A program made the position numbers and the translations under genes. The notes under the pieces are model-generated. The model was not told the DNA's origin, made no database searches, and was given only the letters and a program-made list of their open reading frames with translations. From Porphyrobacter sp. AAP82 (lineage in GTDB: Bacteria; Pseudomonadota; Alphaproteobacteria; Sphingomonadales; Sphingomonadaceae): a stretch of 64,000 nt of DNA. This document shows, piece after piece, positions 29,987-39,814 of the stretch. Where the stretch lies: positions 1-64,000 of the forward strand of contig NZ_ANFX01000040.1 of assembly GCF_000331285.1 (NCBI RefSeq). The letters are read 5' to 3'. The number at the start of each line of letters is the position of its first letter. Positions within the stretch are counted from its first letter, which is position 1.

Positions 29987-30966
29987 TGCGCGGTTTCCAG
30001 AGCGGGGGATTTTGCGGTTGCAGCGGCGGCACGGCGCTTGGCCGTCCAGATCTTGACGACCAGCGCCCCGCCTTCGAGCGCCCTTGGCGCGGCAGCGGCG
30101 AAGCCTGCGGCCTTGAGCAGCTCGGCCATCTGGCGGTCCGAAAAGCCAAGCCGCACATGCTGGTGGCGGGTGCGCAGCTCTTCGTGATCGTGGCTGGCGA
30201 AATCGACGATGGCGATCCGCCCGCCGCCGCGCAGCACGCGCGCGGCTTCGGCAAGCGCGGGGGCGGGATCGGGGGCGAAGTGCAGCACCTGGTGGAGGAT
30301 GACCGTGTCGAAACTGGCGGCAGGAAACGGCAGGTCGGCAAAATCGCCCTGCACCAGTTCGACGCGGCTGGCGGGCAGGTGCTGGAGCTTGGCGCGCGCG
30401 ACGCGCAGCATTTCGAGGTTCTTGTCGAGCGCCACCACCCGTTCGGCCCGCTCTGCGAAGAGTTCCGCGATGCGGCCCGTGCCGGTGCCGATGTCGAGGA
30501 GGGCACCCAGCGGCGCATCGGCGAGCGCCTCAGCAAGGCGGGTCTCGACCTCGGCATCGGCGCTGTGGAGCGCGCGCAGTTCGTCCCATTCCCCGGCGTG
30601 GCGGGCGAAATAGGTCTCGGCCGCCGCCTCGCGCGCATCGCGGATCGCGGCGAGCTTCTTGCGGTCGGCCTCGCACAGGGCGGCAAAGGCGGGTTCATGC
30701 GTCTCGGCGAGCGCGAGGAGTGCCTGCACCGCCTCGATCACGGCGGAGCCCGATTCGCTCTGGCGCAGGAACACCCAGCTGCCTTCGCGGCGGCGCTCGG
30801 CAAGGCCCGCATCGCACAGGATGCCGACATGGCGCGAGACACGCGGCTGGCTCTGGCCGAGCACCTGCGCGAGTTCGCCGACGGCCAGTTCCATCGCGCC
30901 GAGCAGCCGGGCGATGCGCAGCCGGGTCGGATCGCCCAGCGCCTTGAAGATGTCCTCGATCAGCAT
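29983..30966 (-). CDS. ArsR-family regulator fused to a SAM-dependent methyltransferase domain
   Basis: About 327 residues: an ArsR winged helix (FKALGDPTRLRIARLLG, then SQPRVSRHVGILCDAGL as recognition helix) followed by a class I methyltransferase fold (LLDIGTGTGRIAELFAERA as SAM-binding motif I). No metal-binding ELCVCD motif is seen, so it is not a metal sensor; the methyltransferase-like domain could sense SAM or SAH. It is the first gene of the methionine operon. An upstream ATG at 30981 would add five residues, but it lies inside the operator palindrome, so the ATG at 30966 is preferred. It is likely an autoregulator of metF-metH. Confidence 0.85.
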   Translation of the reverse strand: MLIEDIFKALGDPTRLRIARLLGAMELAVGELAQVLGQSQPRVSRHVGILCDAGLAERRREGSWVFLRQSESGSAVIEAVQALLALAETHEPAFAALCEADRKKLAAIRDAREAAAETYFARHAGEWDELRALHSADAEVETRLAEALADAPLGALLDIGTGTGRIAELFAERAERVVALDKNLEMLRVARAKLQHLPASRVELVQGDFADLPFPAASFDTVILHQVLHFAPDPAPALAEAARVLRGGGRIAIVDFASHDHEELRTRHQHVRLGFSDRQMAELLKAAGFAAAAPRALEGGALVVKIWTAKRRAAAATAKSPALETAQ

Positions 30967-30978
30967 GTTGACCGAGAG

Positions 30979-31000
30979 CATATAAAGATATTTTTATATG
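30979..31000. promoter_or_regulatory. Palindromic operator of the methionine operon
   Basis: An AT-rich, almost perfect palindrome with arms CATATAAA and TTTATATG around GATATT lies directly at the 5' end of the ArsR-methyltransferase gene, in otherwise GC-rich DNA. It also contains TATAAA-like promoter elements. ArsR-type regulators of SAM/SAH-responsive methionine genes bind AT-rich palindromes of this length, so self-binding is likely; that link is inferred. Confidence 0.75.
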
Positions 31001-31063
31001 TGTAAATCGTCTACGGGAGCGTGGAGCGCAAAAATCGCGCGCCGCGCCCGCAGGATGCGCCGC

Positions 31064-32248
31064 CTAGTCGATCGGGATCGGCGCCGCCCCGCCCACCGCG
31101 CGGAAGTTTTCGGCGCGGGCGGGCAGATCGGCCTCGGCATTGTAGCGCGCGATGGCATCGTCGATCATCGGCCCCGACTCGTGCCTGGCGACTGCAACCA
31201 GGCACCCGCCGAAGCCCGCGCCCGTCAGCCGCACCCCGCCCGCATCCCCGATCGCCTCGGCGACCATCTGCGCGAGCCGGTCGATCGGCGGCAGCGAAAC
31301 GTCGAAATCCTCCGACAGCGAGAGGTGCGCCTCGCGCATCACCTGCGCAAGCTGCGCCGTATCGCCGCGCGCGAGCGCGACGCCGACGGGCTCGACCCGG
31401 TCAAGCTCGCTCACCACATGGCGGGCGCGGCGGAACAGGGTGTGATCGAGATCGGGCTCGGCGAGCAGCAGCTTGCCAAAGTCGAGATCGCGCAGGGCCT
31501 TCACGCCGAAGTGCTGCGCCACCGCCTCGCATTCCGCGCGGCGCTGGTTGAAGGCGCTTTCGGTGAGGCTGCGCCTGAGGCCGGTGTCGATGACGGTGAT
31601 GGCGAGGCTCTTGTGGATCGGCACGGCCATGTGTTCAAGGCTGCGGCAATCGAGCAGCAATGCGTGATCGGCCTGCGCGGCGGCGGCGGCCATCTGGTCC
31701 ATGATCCCGCAGGCGCAGCCGACGAAGTCGTTTTCGGCAAGCTGTGCGATCTTGGCGAGCATCGCAGGCGCAAGGTCGAGGCCCGAATACTCCGAGCACG
31801 CCAGCGCCACCGCGACGCCGAAAGCTGCCGAGGAGGAGAGCCCCGCGCCGATCGGCACGTCGCCCGCAATGGCGATGCGCATCGGCCGCACCCGGTGGCC
31901 ATAGCGGCCCAGCCCCTGCACCACCCCGCGCACATGGTTCTGCCAGTTGTTGTCGCCCGGGCGGATCGGGGCGACCAGATCGAACCTGTCGCGCGCGCTT
32001 GCCATTTCGCCCATGTCGAGCGCGACCGCCTCGAACAGCTTGTCCTTGGTCTGCGGGGATGGAGGCCCGGCGGCGACAATCGTCTCGCGGTCGATCGCGC
32101 AGGGCAGGACGAAGCCGTCATTGTAGTCGACATGCTCGCCGATCAGGTTGACGCGGCCGGGCGCGGCATAGAAGCGCGTCGGCTCGACCCCGTAGGCAAG
32201 CCGGAAGCCCTGCCGGGCGCGGGCGATCAGTCGGTCGCGGCGATCCAT
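31064..32248 (-). CDS. galK: Galactokinase
   Basis: 394 residues of the GHMP kinase family. The galactokinase signature is GRVNLIGEHVDYNDGFVLP near the N-terminus, the ATP-loop is PIGAGLSSSAAFGVA, and the C-terminal GGCLVAV motif is present. It phosphorylates galactose at C1. It follows galT by 25 bp in the symporter-galT-galK operon. Confidence 0.95.
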   Translation of the reverse strand: MDRRDRLIARARQGFRLAYGVEPTRFYAAPGRVNLIGEHVDYNDGFVLPCAIDRETIVAAGPPSPQTKDKLFEAVALDMGEMASARDRFDLVAPIRPGDNNWQNHVRGVVQGLGRYGHRVRPMRIAIAGDVPIGAGLSSSAAFGVAVALACSEYSGLDLAPAMLAKIAQLAENDFVGCACGIMDQMAAAAAQADHALLLDCRSLEHMAVPIHKSLAITVIDTGLRRSLTESAFNQRRAECEAVAQHFGVKALRDLDFGKLLLAEPDLDHTLFRRARHVVSELDRVEPVGVALARGDTAQLAQVMREAHLSLSEDFDVSLPPIDRLAQMVAEAIGDAGGVRLTGAGFGGCLVAVARHESGPMIDDAIARYNAEADLPARAENFRAVGGAAPIPID

Positions 32249-32273
32249 GGTGTCTGTGTGACCCTATCCTTGG

Positions 32274-33302
32274 TTAGGCGCGGTAATGCACCAAGCCGCT
32301 GACAGAACGCAACATCTCTGCCGCGCGTTCGGGGGTGAGATCGCGCTGCGGCTCGGCGAGCATCTCGTAGCCGACCATGAATTTGCGCACCGAGGCCGAG
32401 CGCAGCAGCGGCGGGTAGAAGTGCGCGTGGAGCTGCCAGTGATCCTGCGCCCCCTCCCCGCCGAAGGGCGCGCCGTGCCACCCCATCGAATAGGGAAAGC
32501 TGGTCTGGAACAGGTTGTCATAGCGGGTGGTGAGCGCCTTGAGGATGCCTGCGAGGCTGGCGCGCTGGCTGCCGGTCAGATCGGGCATCCGCTGCACCGC
32601 AAAGCGCGGCAGCAGCAGCGTCTCGAACGGCCAGGCGGCCCAGAAGGGGACGATGGCGAGCCATTCGTGGTTGCTCTCGACCACGCGCTCGCCTGCGGCT
32701 TCGCGCTGCGCCAGGTCGAGCAGCAGCGGGCGGCCATGCTGGCTGAGGTAGTCGCGCTGGCGGGCGTCCTCGGTGGCGATCTCCTGCGGCAGGTGCGCGG
32801 TTGCCCAGATCTGGCCGTGGGGATGGGGGTTCGAACACCCCATCATCGCGCCCTTGTTTTCGAACACCTGCACATGCTGGAAGCGCTGGCCGAGCTCGGC
32901 GGTCTGGTCCGCCCATGTGCCAATGACGCTGCGCAATTGCTCATCGCGCAACAGCGGGAGCGACTTGCCGTGATCGGGAGAAAAGCAGATGACCCGGCAC
33001 ACCCCTGCCGATGCCTGCGCGCGCAGCAGCGGATCATCGCCGGCATCGCCCGCCTCGCTGTCCGCGAGCGCGGGGAAATCATTGTCGAAGACATGGACGC
33101 CCGCGTAATCCGGGTTCGCCTCGCCGCCCACCCGCGCGTTGCCGGGGCACAGGTAGCAGCCCGCGTCATAGGCGGGCGGGAGCGGATCGGGCGCGGTCAC
33201 CTCGCCCTGCCACGGCCGGCCCATGCGCTGCGGCGAGACCTGCACCCAGCCGCCGGTCAGCGGATTGAAACGCCGGTGGGGGCGGGCGGGATCGAGGTTC
33301 AC
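32274..33302 (-). CDS. galT: Galactose-1-phosphate uridylyltransferase
   Basis: 342 residues from a GTG start that overlaps the symporter stop (GTGA). Zinc-site CYLC (C49, C52) and the active-site HPHGQ (H160-P-H162-x-Q164) identify the GalT family; H162 is the residue uridylylated in the known mechanism. A longer open frame runs upstream over the symporter gene but has no support. galE, which would complete the Leloir pathway, is not in the window. Confidence 0.95.
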   Translation of the reverse strand: MNLDPARPHRRFNPLTGGWVQVSPQRMGRPWQGEVTAPDPLPPAYDAGCYLCPGNARVGGEANPDYAGVHVFDNDFPALADSEAGDAGDDPLLRAQASAGVCRVICFSPDHGKSLPLLRDEQLRSVIGTWADQTAELGQRFQHVQVFENKGAMMGCSNPHPHGQIWATAHLPQEIATEDARQRDYLSQHGRPLLLDLAQREAAGERVVESNHEWLAIVPFWAAWPFETLLLPRFAVQRMPDLTGSQRASLAGILKALTTRYDNLFQTSFPYSMGWHGAPFGGEGAQDHWQLHAHFYPPLLRSASVRKFMVGYEMLAEPQRDLTPERAAEMLRSVSGLVHYRA

Positions 33303-34795
33303 CCGAACACCTCCTCCTCTTCGGGCCGCCTTGCCAACCCGGCAAACACCTCGCGCGGGGCGAACCTTGCGCGGCCGCCCAATGCGAAGCGGTTGAAGGC
33401 GAGCGCGGCGATCACGCTCGTCGCCAGCGTCACCACCATGAAGTCGATATAGTGCAGCCTGATCGCGCCCGCCGGCTCGGCGATAAAGCTGAACATGGCG
33501 TAGAGCGCGAAGCCCCACACCACCCCGACAATCGCCGCGCGGCTTTCGACCCCGGTGAACAGCAGCCCGACGATAAAGGCCGAAAGGATCGGCATCGAAC
33601 TGAGGCCGTTCAACTGCTGGAGCAGGTTGATGATGCTCTTGGCATTGTCGAACACCGGCACCAGCGCGACCGCGGCCACCGTCAGCACCAGGGTCACGAT
33701 CCCCGACAGGCGCCAGTGGTTCTCGACCTTGCCGACGAACTTCTCGTGGAAATCGACCGCATAGAGCCCGACCGCCGCATTCATCACCGCTGCCGTGTGC
33801 GCAATCACCGCAGCAGCGATGGCAGCGGCGAAGACGCCCGAGAGCCACGGCGGCAGCACCTCGCCAACCAGCCTGCCATAGGCCGCATCGTCAATATCGC
33901 CGAACAACTGGAAGGCGACCACGCCGGGGATCACGACGATTGCCGGGATGATGCAGATACGCACCACCGCTGCGGCCAGCACGCCCTTCTGCGCCTCCTT
34001 CACCGAAGGGGCGGCCATGGCCTTCTGGGTGATCGGCTGGTTGGTCGACCAATAGTAGATCTGGATAAAGATCATGCCGGTGAACAGGGTGTGGAACGGG
34101 ATCGGGCTGTCGGCGGCGCCCACCATCGTCAAACGCTCGGGCGGAACGCCGCGCGCGATGTCCCAATCGACCGCATTCAAGGCGAGGATCACCACCAGCA
34201 CCGCGATGGCGAGCACGCCGATCCCGGAATAGGTCTCCATCACCGCCACCGCCCGAAGCCCGCCCGCCATGGTATAGGCCGCCGCGATCACCCCGAGAAG
34301 CGCCGCCAGCACCAGCAGCGGGTAATCGATCCCCGCGGTCTTCAGGAACAGCGCTCCCGAATAGAGCCCGGCAGGCAGGTAGATCAGCACCATCCCGAAC
34401 AGGAACAACGCCGACACCAGCGTCCTGATGCCGCCCCCGCCATAGCGCTGTTCGAGAAGCTCGGTCACGGTCGTGACCCTGGCGCGGTAATAGATCGGCA
34501 CAAACACATAGGCGAGGATCAAGAGGCCCACGAAGCCGCTGATCTCCCACCAGGCGAGCAGCAGCATCTGGTTGCCGTTCATGCCCACCAGCTGATCGGT
34601 CGAAAGGTTGGTCAAGGTGATCGCGCCCGCGACGAACAGCCAATTGAGCTTGCCGCCCGCAAGGTAGACGTCCTTCCTCGACCCGTCGTGCCCCTCGCGC
34701 CGCAGCGTCAGCCATGTGGCGAGCGCGATCGCCAGCGTCAGGCCGAGGCACACGGCGATCTGCGTGGGGTCTCCCCCCGTGGTTGCTGGTGCCAT
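33299..34795 (-). CDS. Sodium:solute symporter (SSS/SGLT family), probable galactose or galactoside importer
   Basis: 498 residues with about 13-14 transmembrane helices. Family segments include [33 protein letters not shown] in the first core helices, quoted here only in part, and a C-terminal helix pair. Leading the operon with galT and galK, and divergent from two galactosidase genes without signal peptides, it should import galactose or intact galactosides with Na+. Confidence 0.88.
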   Translation of the reverse strand: MAPATTGGDPTQIAVCLGLTLAIALATWLTLRREGHDGSRKDVYLAGGKLNWLFVAGAITLTNLSTDQLVGMNGNQMLLLAWWEISGFVGLLILAYVFVPIYYRARVTTVTELLEQRYGGGGIRTLVSALFLFGMVLIYLPAGLYSGALFLKTAGIDYPLLVLAALLGVIAAAYTMAGGLRAVAVMETYSGIGVLAIAVLVVILALNAVDWDIARGVPPERLTMVGAADSPIPFHTLFTGMIFIQIYYWSTNQPITQKAMAAPSVKEAQKGVLAAAVVRICIIPAIVVIPGVVAFQLFGDIDDAAYGRLVGEVLPPWLSGVFAAAIAAAVIAHTAAVMNAAVGLYAVDFHEKFVGKVENHWRLSGIVTLVLTVAAVALVPVFDNAKSIINLLQQLNGLSSMPILSAFIVGLLFTGVESRAAIVGVVWGFALYAMFSFIAEPAGAIRLHYIDFMVVTLATSVIAALAFNRFALGGRARFAPREVFAGLARRPEEEEVFG

Positions 34796-34817
34796 CTGCG
34801 CGCTTTCCCCTCTGGTT

Positions 34818-34882
34818 TTGCGCGGTTACAGCGCAATGGCGGGCCAGCGGCAAGCCCGCGCGCGCCGGTCATCACCGGCGCG
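34818..34882. promoter_or_regulatory. Divergent control region of the galactoside locus
   Basis: The 110 bp between the symporter and alpha-galactosidase starts hold two inverted repeats: TTGCGC-N7-GCGCAA at 34818-34836, spaced like an operator half-site pair, and CGCGCCGGT-N4-ACCGGCGCG at 34861-34882, a perfect 9-bp hairpin ending 9 bp before the GGGAGAGGG ribosome site of the alpha-galactosidase. No regulator gene is adjacent, so the trans-factor is unknown. Confidence 0.55.
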
Positions 34883-34905
34883 GGCGAGACGGGAGAGGGT
34901 AGCCA

Positions 34906-37011
34906 GTGGAATTCGTAAGGCTCGACGGCGAGCGGCTGACGCTGGTGTTCGCGCTGGAGGTGGGCGGCGGAGCGGACCTCGTCTACCTCGGCGCGCGCCT
35001 GCCCGCGGGCGAGGATCTCGCCATGATCGCCGCCGCCACCGCGCACGGTCGGCACGAGAGCCAGCCCGATGTGCCGCCGGTTCCGGGGCTTCTGCCGGAG
35101 GGCAAGGCGGGGTGGAGCGGCACGCCTGCGGTGCGGCTGAGCGAAAGGCACGAGGATACCTGCTTTCTGTGCGCTACCGATTTCCGCCTCGCCGCCTGGG
35201 AGCACTATCCTACCGAACTGGTCCTCACCTTCTACGATGAAATGCTCGGGGTCGATATCGAGCAGAACTGGTGGCTCGGCCCATCGGGCATGATCTGCAC
35301 CGAGGCGTCGATCAACAACGGCGGCGGGCGCAGGCTGGTGCTCGATCGGCTGAGCGCGCTCGCGCTGCCCTTGCCCCGTCGCTTCACCCACCTCACCAGC
35401 TTTAGCGGACGCTGGGCGGGGGAAATGCGCGAGGCTACCCGCCCGATCGCGCCCGAAGGTTTCGCGCGCACCTCGGTCGCCGGCAAGCCGGGATTTGCGG
35501 GGGGCAACTGGCTGATCTTCGAAGACCCCGCGTCGGGCGAGGTGCTGGGCGCGCATCTCGCATGGAGCGGCGATCACGACACCCGGATCGACCCCGACAT
35601 GGTGGGCAGCGCCGATGGCCGCGCGGTGCTCCAGATGGGCGCGAGCTGGGACGGGGGCGAGGTCGATCTAGCGCACGAGGGTGGCTACCGCACGCCGGTG
35701 GCGATGGTGGCGCTGGCGGCCGACCGCTCCGCCCTCGCGCAAGTGTTCCACACCCACGCCCGCGCCATTCTCCCGAACCGCGAGGCGTGGCCCCCGCGCA
35801 AGGTCCACCTCAATTCGTGGGAGGCGCTGGGCTTCAACCTCTCCGAAGCGGGGCTGATGCGCCTTGCCGAGGATGCCGCCGCCCTCGGCATCGAGCGCTT
35901 CGTGCTCGACGATGGCTGGTTCGGCGGGCGGCGTGACGACACCACAAGCCTCGGCGACTGGTTCGTCTCGCCCGATATCTTCCCGAACGGTCTCGGCCCG
36001 TTGATCGCGCGCGTCCACGAACTCGGCATGGATTTCGGCCTGTGGGTGGAGCCGGAGATGGTCTCGCCCGACAGCGACCTTTACCGCGCCCACCCCGACT
36101 GGTGCCTGCACACCGAAGGCCGCGAGCGTCCGACGATGCGCGGCCAGCTGGCGCTCGACATGGCGCGCGCGGAGGTGCGCGATTATCTGTTCGAACGCCT
36201 CGACGCGCTGCTGCGCGAGCACGCCATCGCTTACCTCAAGTGGGATCACAACCGCGACCTCTTCCCCTCGGGCCCCGGGCAGACCGAGGGTTTCTATGCC
36301 CTCCTCGATGCCTTGCGCGCCGCCCATCCGCAGGTCGAGATCGAGAGCTGTTCGAGCGGCGGGGGGCGGATCGATTACGGCACACTCTCCCGCTGCACCC
36401 GCGTTTGGCCCTCCGACAACAACGACGCCATCGAGCGCCTGCGGATCATTCCCGCGTGGAGCCAGTTCCTGCCGCTGGAAGTGCTCGGCAGCCATGTCGG
36501 CCCCTCGCCCAATCCGATCACTGGCAGGCGGCTGGCGATGGACTTCCGCGCCAAGGTGGCGATGTTCGGGCACATGGGGGTCGAGGCCGATCCTGCGCGC
36601 ATGACCGACAAGGAGCGCGAATGCCTTGGCCAGCACATCGCGCTCTACAAGGCGTGGCGCTCGGTGCTGCATGCGGGCGATTTGCACCGTCTTGCCCACC
36701 CCGATCCTGAGGTGACCGCGATGATGGTGGTCCACGAAGGCAAGGCCCTTGCCCTCGCCGCGCAGACCGCCTTCTCGCCGGTGTTCGATGCCGCGCCCTT
36801 GCGCCTCGCTGGGCTGGAGCCGGACGCCCGCTACCGCGTCACCCTGCCCGAACCCTGGCCGCCGAGAGCGCAGCACTACCTCGCCGCGCCGGAGCGGTGG
36901 CGCGGGGACCTGACCCTCTCGGGCACCGCGCTGATGACGCAGGGCCTTGCGCTGCCCCTCACCCACCCCGAAACCGCGTGGCTGATCGCGCTGGAGAGGC
37001 TCCCCGAATGA
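34906..37011 (+). CDS. Alpha-galactosidase, glycoside hydrolase family 36
   Basis: 701 residues starting from a GTG at 34906, preceded by GGGAGAGGG. The GH36 catalytic barrel is clear: VLDDGWFGGRRDD, the nucleophile D447 in YLKWDHNRD, CSSGGGRIDYG, and the acid/base D504 in SDNNDA; the 57-residue spacing of the two aspartates is normal for the family. An N-terminal beta-sandwich precedes the barrel. No signal peptide, so it acts in the cytoplasm on imported melibiose- or raffinose-type sugars. Its stop overlaps the GH42 start by 4 bases. Confidence 0.94.
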   Translation: MEFVRLDGERLTLVFALEVGGGADLVYLGARLPAGEDLAMIAAATAHGRHESQPDVPPVPGLLPEGKAGWSGTPAVRLSERHEDTCFLCATDFRLAAWEHYPTELVLTFYDEMLGVDIEQNWWLGPSGMICTEASINNGGGRRLVLDRLSALALPLPRRFTHLTSFSGRWAGEMREATRPIAPEGFARTSVAGKPGFAGGNWLIFEDPASGEVLGAHLAWSGDHDTRIDPDMVGSADGRAVLQMGASWDGGEVDLAHEGGYRTPVAMVALAADRSALAQVFHTHARAILPNREAWPPRKVHLNSWEALGFNLSEAGLMRLAEDAAALGIERFVLDDGWFGGRRDDTTSLGDWFVSPDIFPNGLGPLIARVHELGMDFGLWVEPEMVSPDSDLYRAHPDWCLHTEGRERPTMRGQLALDMARAEVRDYLFERLDALLREHAIAYLKWDHNRDLFPSGPGQTEGFYALLDALRAAHPQVEIESCSSGGGRIDYGTLSRCTRVWPSDNNDAIERLRIIPAWSQFLPLEVLGSHVGPSPNPITGRRLAMDFRAKVAMFGHMGVEADPARMTDKERECLGQHIALYKAWRSVLHAGDLHRLAHPDPEVTAMMVVHEGKALALAAQTAFSPVFDAAPLRLAGLEPDARYRVTLPEPWPPRAQHYLAAPERWRGDLTLSGTALMTQGLALPLTHPETAWLIALERLPE

Positions 37012-38921
37012 AACTCGGCTGCTGTTACTACCCCGAACACTGGCCCGAGGCGATGTGGGCCGATGATGCGCGGCGCATGCGGGAGATGGGCCTTGCCCTC
37101 GTGCGGATCGGCGAATTCGCGTGGAGCCGCCTTGAGCCCGAGCCGGGGCATTACGACTGGGGCTGGCTCGACCGCGCGATCGACACGCTCCACGCGGCGG
37201 GCCTCGAGGTGATCCTCGGCACGCCGACCGCGACCCCGCCCAAGTGGCTGGTCGACACGATGCCCGACATGGTCGCCATCGACGAGAAGGGCCGCCCGTG
37301 CGGCTTCGGCTCGCGGCGCCACTACTGCTTCAGCCACGAGGGCTATCGCGCCGAAGCCGCAAGGATCGTCACCGCGCTGGCGGAACGCTACGGGCGGCAC
37401 CCCGCGCTCCACATGTGGCAGACCGACAACGAATATGGCTGCCACGATACCGTGCTGAGCTTTTCGGACGCCGCCGCCTCGGCCTTCCGGGGGTGGTGCG
37501 CTGCCCGTTATGGCACGGTGGAGGCCCTCAACGCGGCGTGGGGCAACGTGTTCTGGAGCATGGAATACAGGAGCTTCGCCGAGATCGATCCGCCCCACCT
37601 CACCGTCACCGAGGCGAACCCCGCGCACTGGCTCGATTACCGCCGCTTCGCCTCGGACCAGGTGGCGAGCTTCAACCGCGAGCAGGTCGATATCCTGCGG
37701 CGGCTCTCGCCCGGCACCCCCGTCACCCACAACTTCATGGGCTTCTTCACCGAGTTCGATCACCACGCCGTGGGCCGCGACATCGACGTGGCGACGTGGG
37801 ATTCCTATCCGCTCGGCTTCCTTGAGCAATTCTGGTTCTCGGGCGAAGAGAAGGCCGCCTATTTCCGCCAGGGCCATCCCGATATCGCCGCCTTCCACCA
37901 TGACCTCTACCGGGGATGCTCGCCCAAGGAATCCGGCTCGCGCTGGGGGGTGATGGAGCAGCAGCCGGGGCCGGTGAACTGGGCGCGCTTCAACCCCGCG
38001 CCGCTGCCGGGGATGGTGGCGCTGTGGACCCTCGAGGCAGCCGCGCACGGGGCCGAGCTTACCAGCTACTTCCGCTGGCGGCAGGCGCCGTTCGCGCAGG
38101 AGCAGATGCACGCCGGCCTCCTGCGCCCCGACAGCACCGAGGCCGAAGCCGCAGGCGAGGCGCGCGCGGCAGCGGCGGTGCTGGCCGGGATTGGTCCGCA
38201 GACGACCGGGCAGGCCCCGGTCGCGCTGGTATTCTCCTACGAGGCGGCGTGGACCATCGGCATCCAGCCGCAAGGGCAGAACTTCCGCTATCTCGAGCTG
38301 GCGTTCGAATGGTATCAGGCGCTGCGGGTGCGCGGGCTCGATGTCGACATCCTTGCGCCCGACGCCGATCTGTCGGGCTACCGCATGGTGCTGGTGCCGA
38401 CGCTGCCAATCATCCCGGCGGGCTTCGCGGACAAGCTCGCGGCGCTCGATTGCCCGGTGCTCCTGGGGCCAAGGTCGGGCAGCAAGACGGAGAGCTTCTG
38501 CATCCCCGAAGGCCTCGCGCCGGGCGATCTCAAGCGAGCGATCCCGCTCACCGTCACCCGCGTCGAATCCCTGCGTGACGGTATCGCCGAGGCGGCAGAG
38601 GGCTTCACCGTCACCCGCTGGCGCGAGGATGTGGCGTCGGGCCTCGCCCCCGAGCTGTCCGACAAAGCGGGGCGCGGGGTGGTCTATGCCCATGGCCATG
38701 TGCGCTACTGCGCGATCTGGCCCGACCGTGCCCTGCTGCGGCGGCTTGTCGAGCGGATGGCAGGCAAGGCGGGCGTGCCGCTGCTCGACCTTCCCGAAGG
38801 TATCCGCATCCGGCGCACGGCTGCCCACGCCTTCACCTTCAACTATGCCGCCGAATCGGTCTTCGTGCCGCACCTCGGCGAGACCCTCGGCCCCGCCAGC
38901 TGGCACATCGCCCCGCGCTAG
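37008..38921 (+). CDS. Beta-galactosidase, glycoside hydrolase family 42
   Basis: 637 residues beginning MKLGCCYYPEHWPE, a typical GH42 start. The acid/base is E142 in QTDNEYGCHD and the nucleophile E317 in GVMEQQPGPVNW. The barrel is followed by the trimerisation (flavodoxin-like) domain and a small C-terminal beta domain. No signal peptide is present. Its ATG overlaps the alpha-galactosidase stop (ATGA), so alpha- and beta-galactosides are cleaved by coupled products, and released galactose goes to GalK/GalT. Confidence 0.95.
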   Translation: MKLGCCYYPEHWPEAMWADDARRMREMGLALVRIGEFAWSRLEPEPGHYDWGWLDRAIDTLHAAGLEVILGTPTATPPKWLVDTMPDMVAIDEKGRPCGFGSRRHYCFSHEGYRAEAARIVTALAERYGRHPALHMWQTDNEYGCHDTVLSFSDAAASAFRGWCAARYGTVEALNAAWGNVFWSMEYRSFAEIDPPHLTVTEANPAHWLDYRRFASDQVASFNREQVDILRRLSPGTPVTHNFMGFFTEFDHHAVGRDIDVATWDSYPLGFLEQFWFSGEEKAAYFRQGHPDIAAFHHDLYRGCSPKESGSRWGVMEQQPGPVNWARFNPAPLPGMVALWTLEAAAHGAELTSYFRWRQAPFAQEQMHAGLLRPDSTEAEAAGEARAAAAVLAGIGPQTTGQAPVALVFSYEAAWTIGIQPQGQNFRYLELAFEWYQALRVRGLDVDILAPDADLSGYRMVLVPTLPIIPAGFADKLAALDCPVLLGPRSGSKTESFCIPEGLAPGDLKRAIPLTVTRVESLRDGIAEAAEGFTVTRWREDVASGLAPELSDKAGRGVVYAHGHVRYCAIWPDRALLRRLVERMAGKAGVPLLDLPEGIRIRRTAAHAFTFNYAAESVFVPHLGETLGPASWHIAPR

Positions 38922-39814
38922 GCTTCCGCGAGCAACCGCCGGTAGTGATCCGCCAGCGTCTCGCGCCCGTATTCGGGGGTGAGATCAGCGGAATATTCGC
39001 CGCTCGCCGGGTCGAGCACCAGCATGCTCTCGGTCGCGTAATAGCGCGCGATGCGGGCGTATTCGGCCTTCTCGGCGAACCAGGGCGAGAACGGCGCGCC
39101 CAGGGCAAGCACCTTCTCGGCCCATGTGAACATCGCAGGGCTGACCGAACGGAAGCGTGGCTCCCGGCCCGCCGCCGCGAAAAGCAATTCCCCCGCATCG
39201 CGCAAGCTCAGCGCAGGCCCGGGGCCGCCGATGGGGAACACCTTGCCCAGCGCTCCGGGATTGCCGATGCACGAGGCGATGAAGCACGCCAGGTCATCGT
39301 CGCTGATCGGCTTGCAGCGGGTGAGGTTGCCGTCGCCGAAGATCAGGAACGGCTTGCCCGCCTTGACGCGCTTCACCTGCCCCGAGAGCGACTTGAAGAA
39401 GGCGGTCGGCCGGATGATCGTGTAGCCGATCCCGCTGGCTTGCAATTCAGCCTCGAAACGCAGCTTGGCGTGCTGGAACGCCAGCAAGGGCTTCTGCACG
39501 CAGATCGCCGAGAGCAGGATGAACTGCGCGACGCCCGCCTCGCGCGCCGCCGCGAGCAGCGTGGCATTCGCCCCGTAATCCACCGCCAGCGCATCCCCCG
39601 GCGCGCCCGAACGCGAGGCGATGCAGGAGATTACGACATCGATCCGGTCGTCCCTGATGCCGTCTGCCAGCGCGTCCGGCTCGATGAAAGCGCCGCGCGG
39701 GAGAGCGGCAACGTCATGCCCCTCCCCCTCCAGCCTTCGCAGCACCGCCGCGCCGATCGTTCCGCTCGCCCCGGCGAGGGCAATGCGGCGCGGGTGTTCG
39801 GAAAGCTCGGTCAT
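38918..39814 (-). CDS. bciA: Divinyl (proto)chlorophyllide 8-vinyl reductase, BciA-like
   Basis: 298 residues of an atypical short-chain dehydrogenase: GASGTIGAAVLRRL is the NAD(P)-binding loop, and VISCIASRSG, FILLSAICVQKPLLAFQHAK, IIRPTAFFKSLSGQV and GDGNLTRCKPISDDDLACFI match the segments I know as conserved in BciA/plant DVR. The enzyme reduces the C8 vinyl group in chlorophyll and bacteriochlorophyll synthesis. No other photosynthesis gene is nearby. A related NmrA-like reductase with another substrate cannot be excluded, but the specific segments favour BciA. The stop overlaps that of the convergent GH42 gene. Confidence 0.8.
   Translation of the reverse strand: MTELSEHPRRIALAGASGTIGAAVLRRLEGEGHDVAALPRGAFIEPDALADGIRDDRIDVVISCIASRSGAPGDALAVDYGANATLLAAAREAGVAQFILLSAICVQKPLLAFQHAKLRFEAELQASGIGYTIIRPTAFFKSLSGQVKRVKAGKPFLIFGDGNLTRCKPISDDDLACFIASCIGNPGALGKVFPIGGPGPALSLRDAGELLFAAAGREPRFRSVSPAMFTWAEKVLALGAPFSPWFAEKAEYARIARYYATESMLVLDPASGEYSADLTPEYGRETLADHYRRLLAEA

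Noticed and set aside
27995..31063. Cobalamin or SAM riboswitch upstream of the metH/metF operon
   Set aside because: No B12-box or SAM-II/SAM-I core is visible, and the operon begins with a regulator and palindromic operator instead.
36876..38906. Long minus-strand open frame opposite the GH42 gene (676 codons)
   Set aside because: The plus strand encodes a complete GH42 enzyme with both catalytic glutamates; the reverse frame is rich in R/H/G/A and motif-free.
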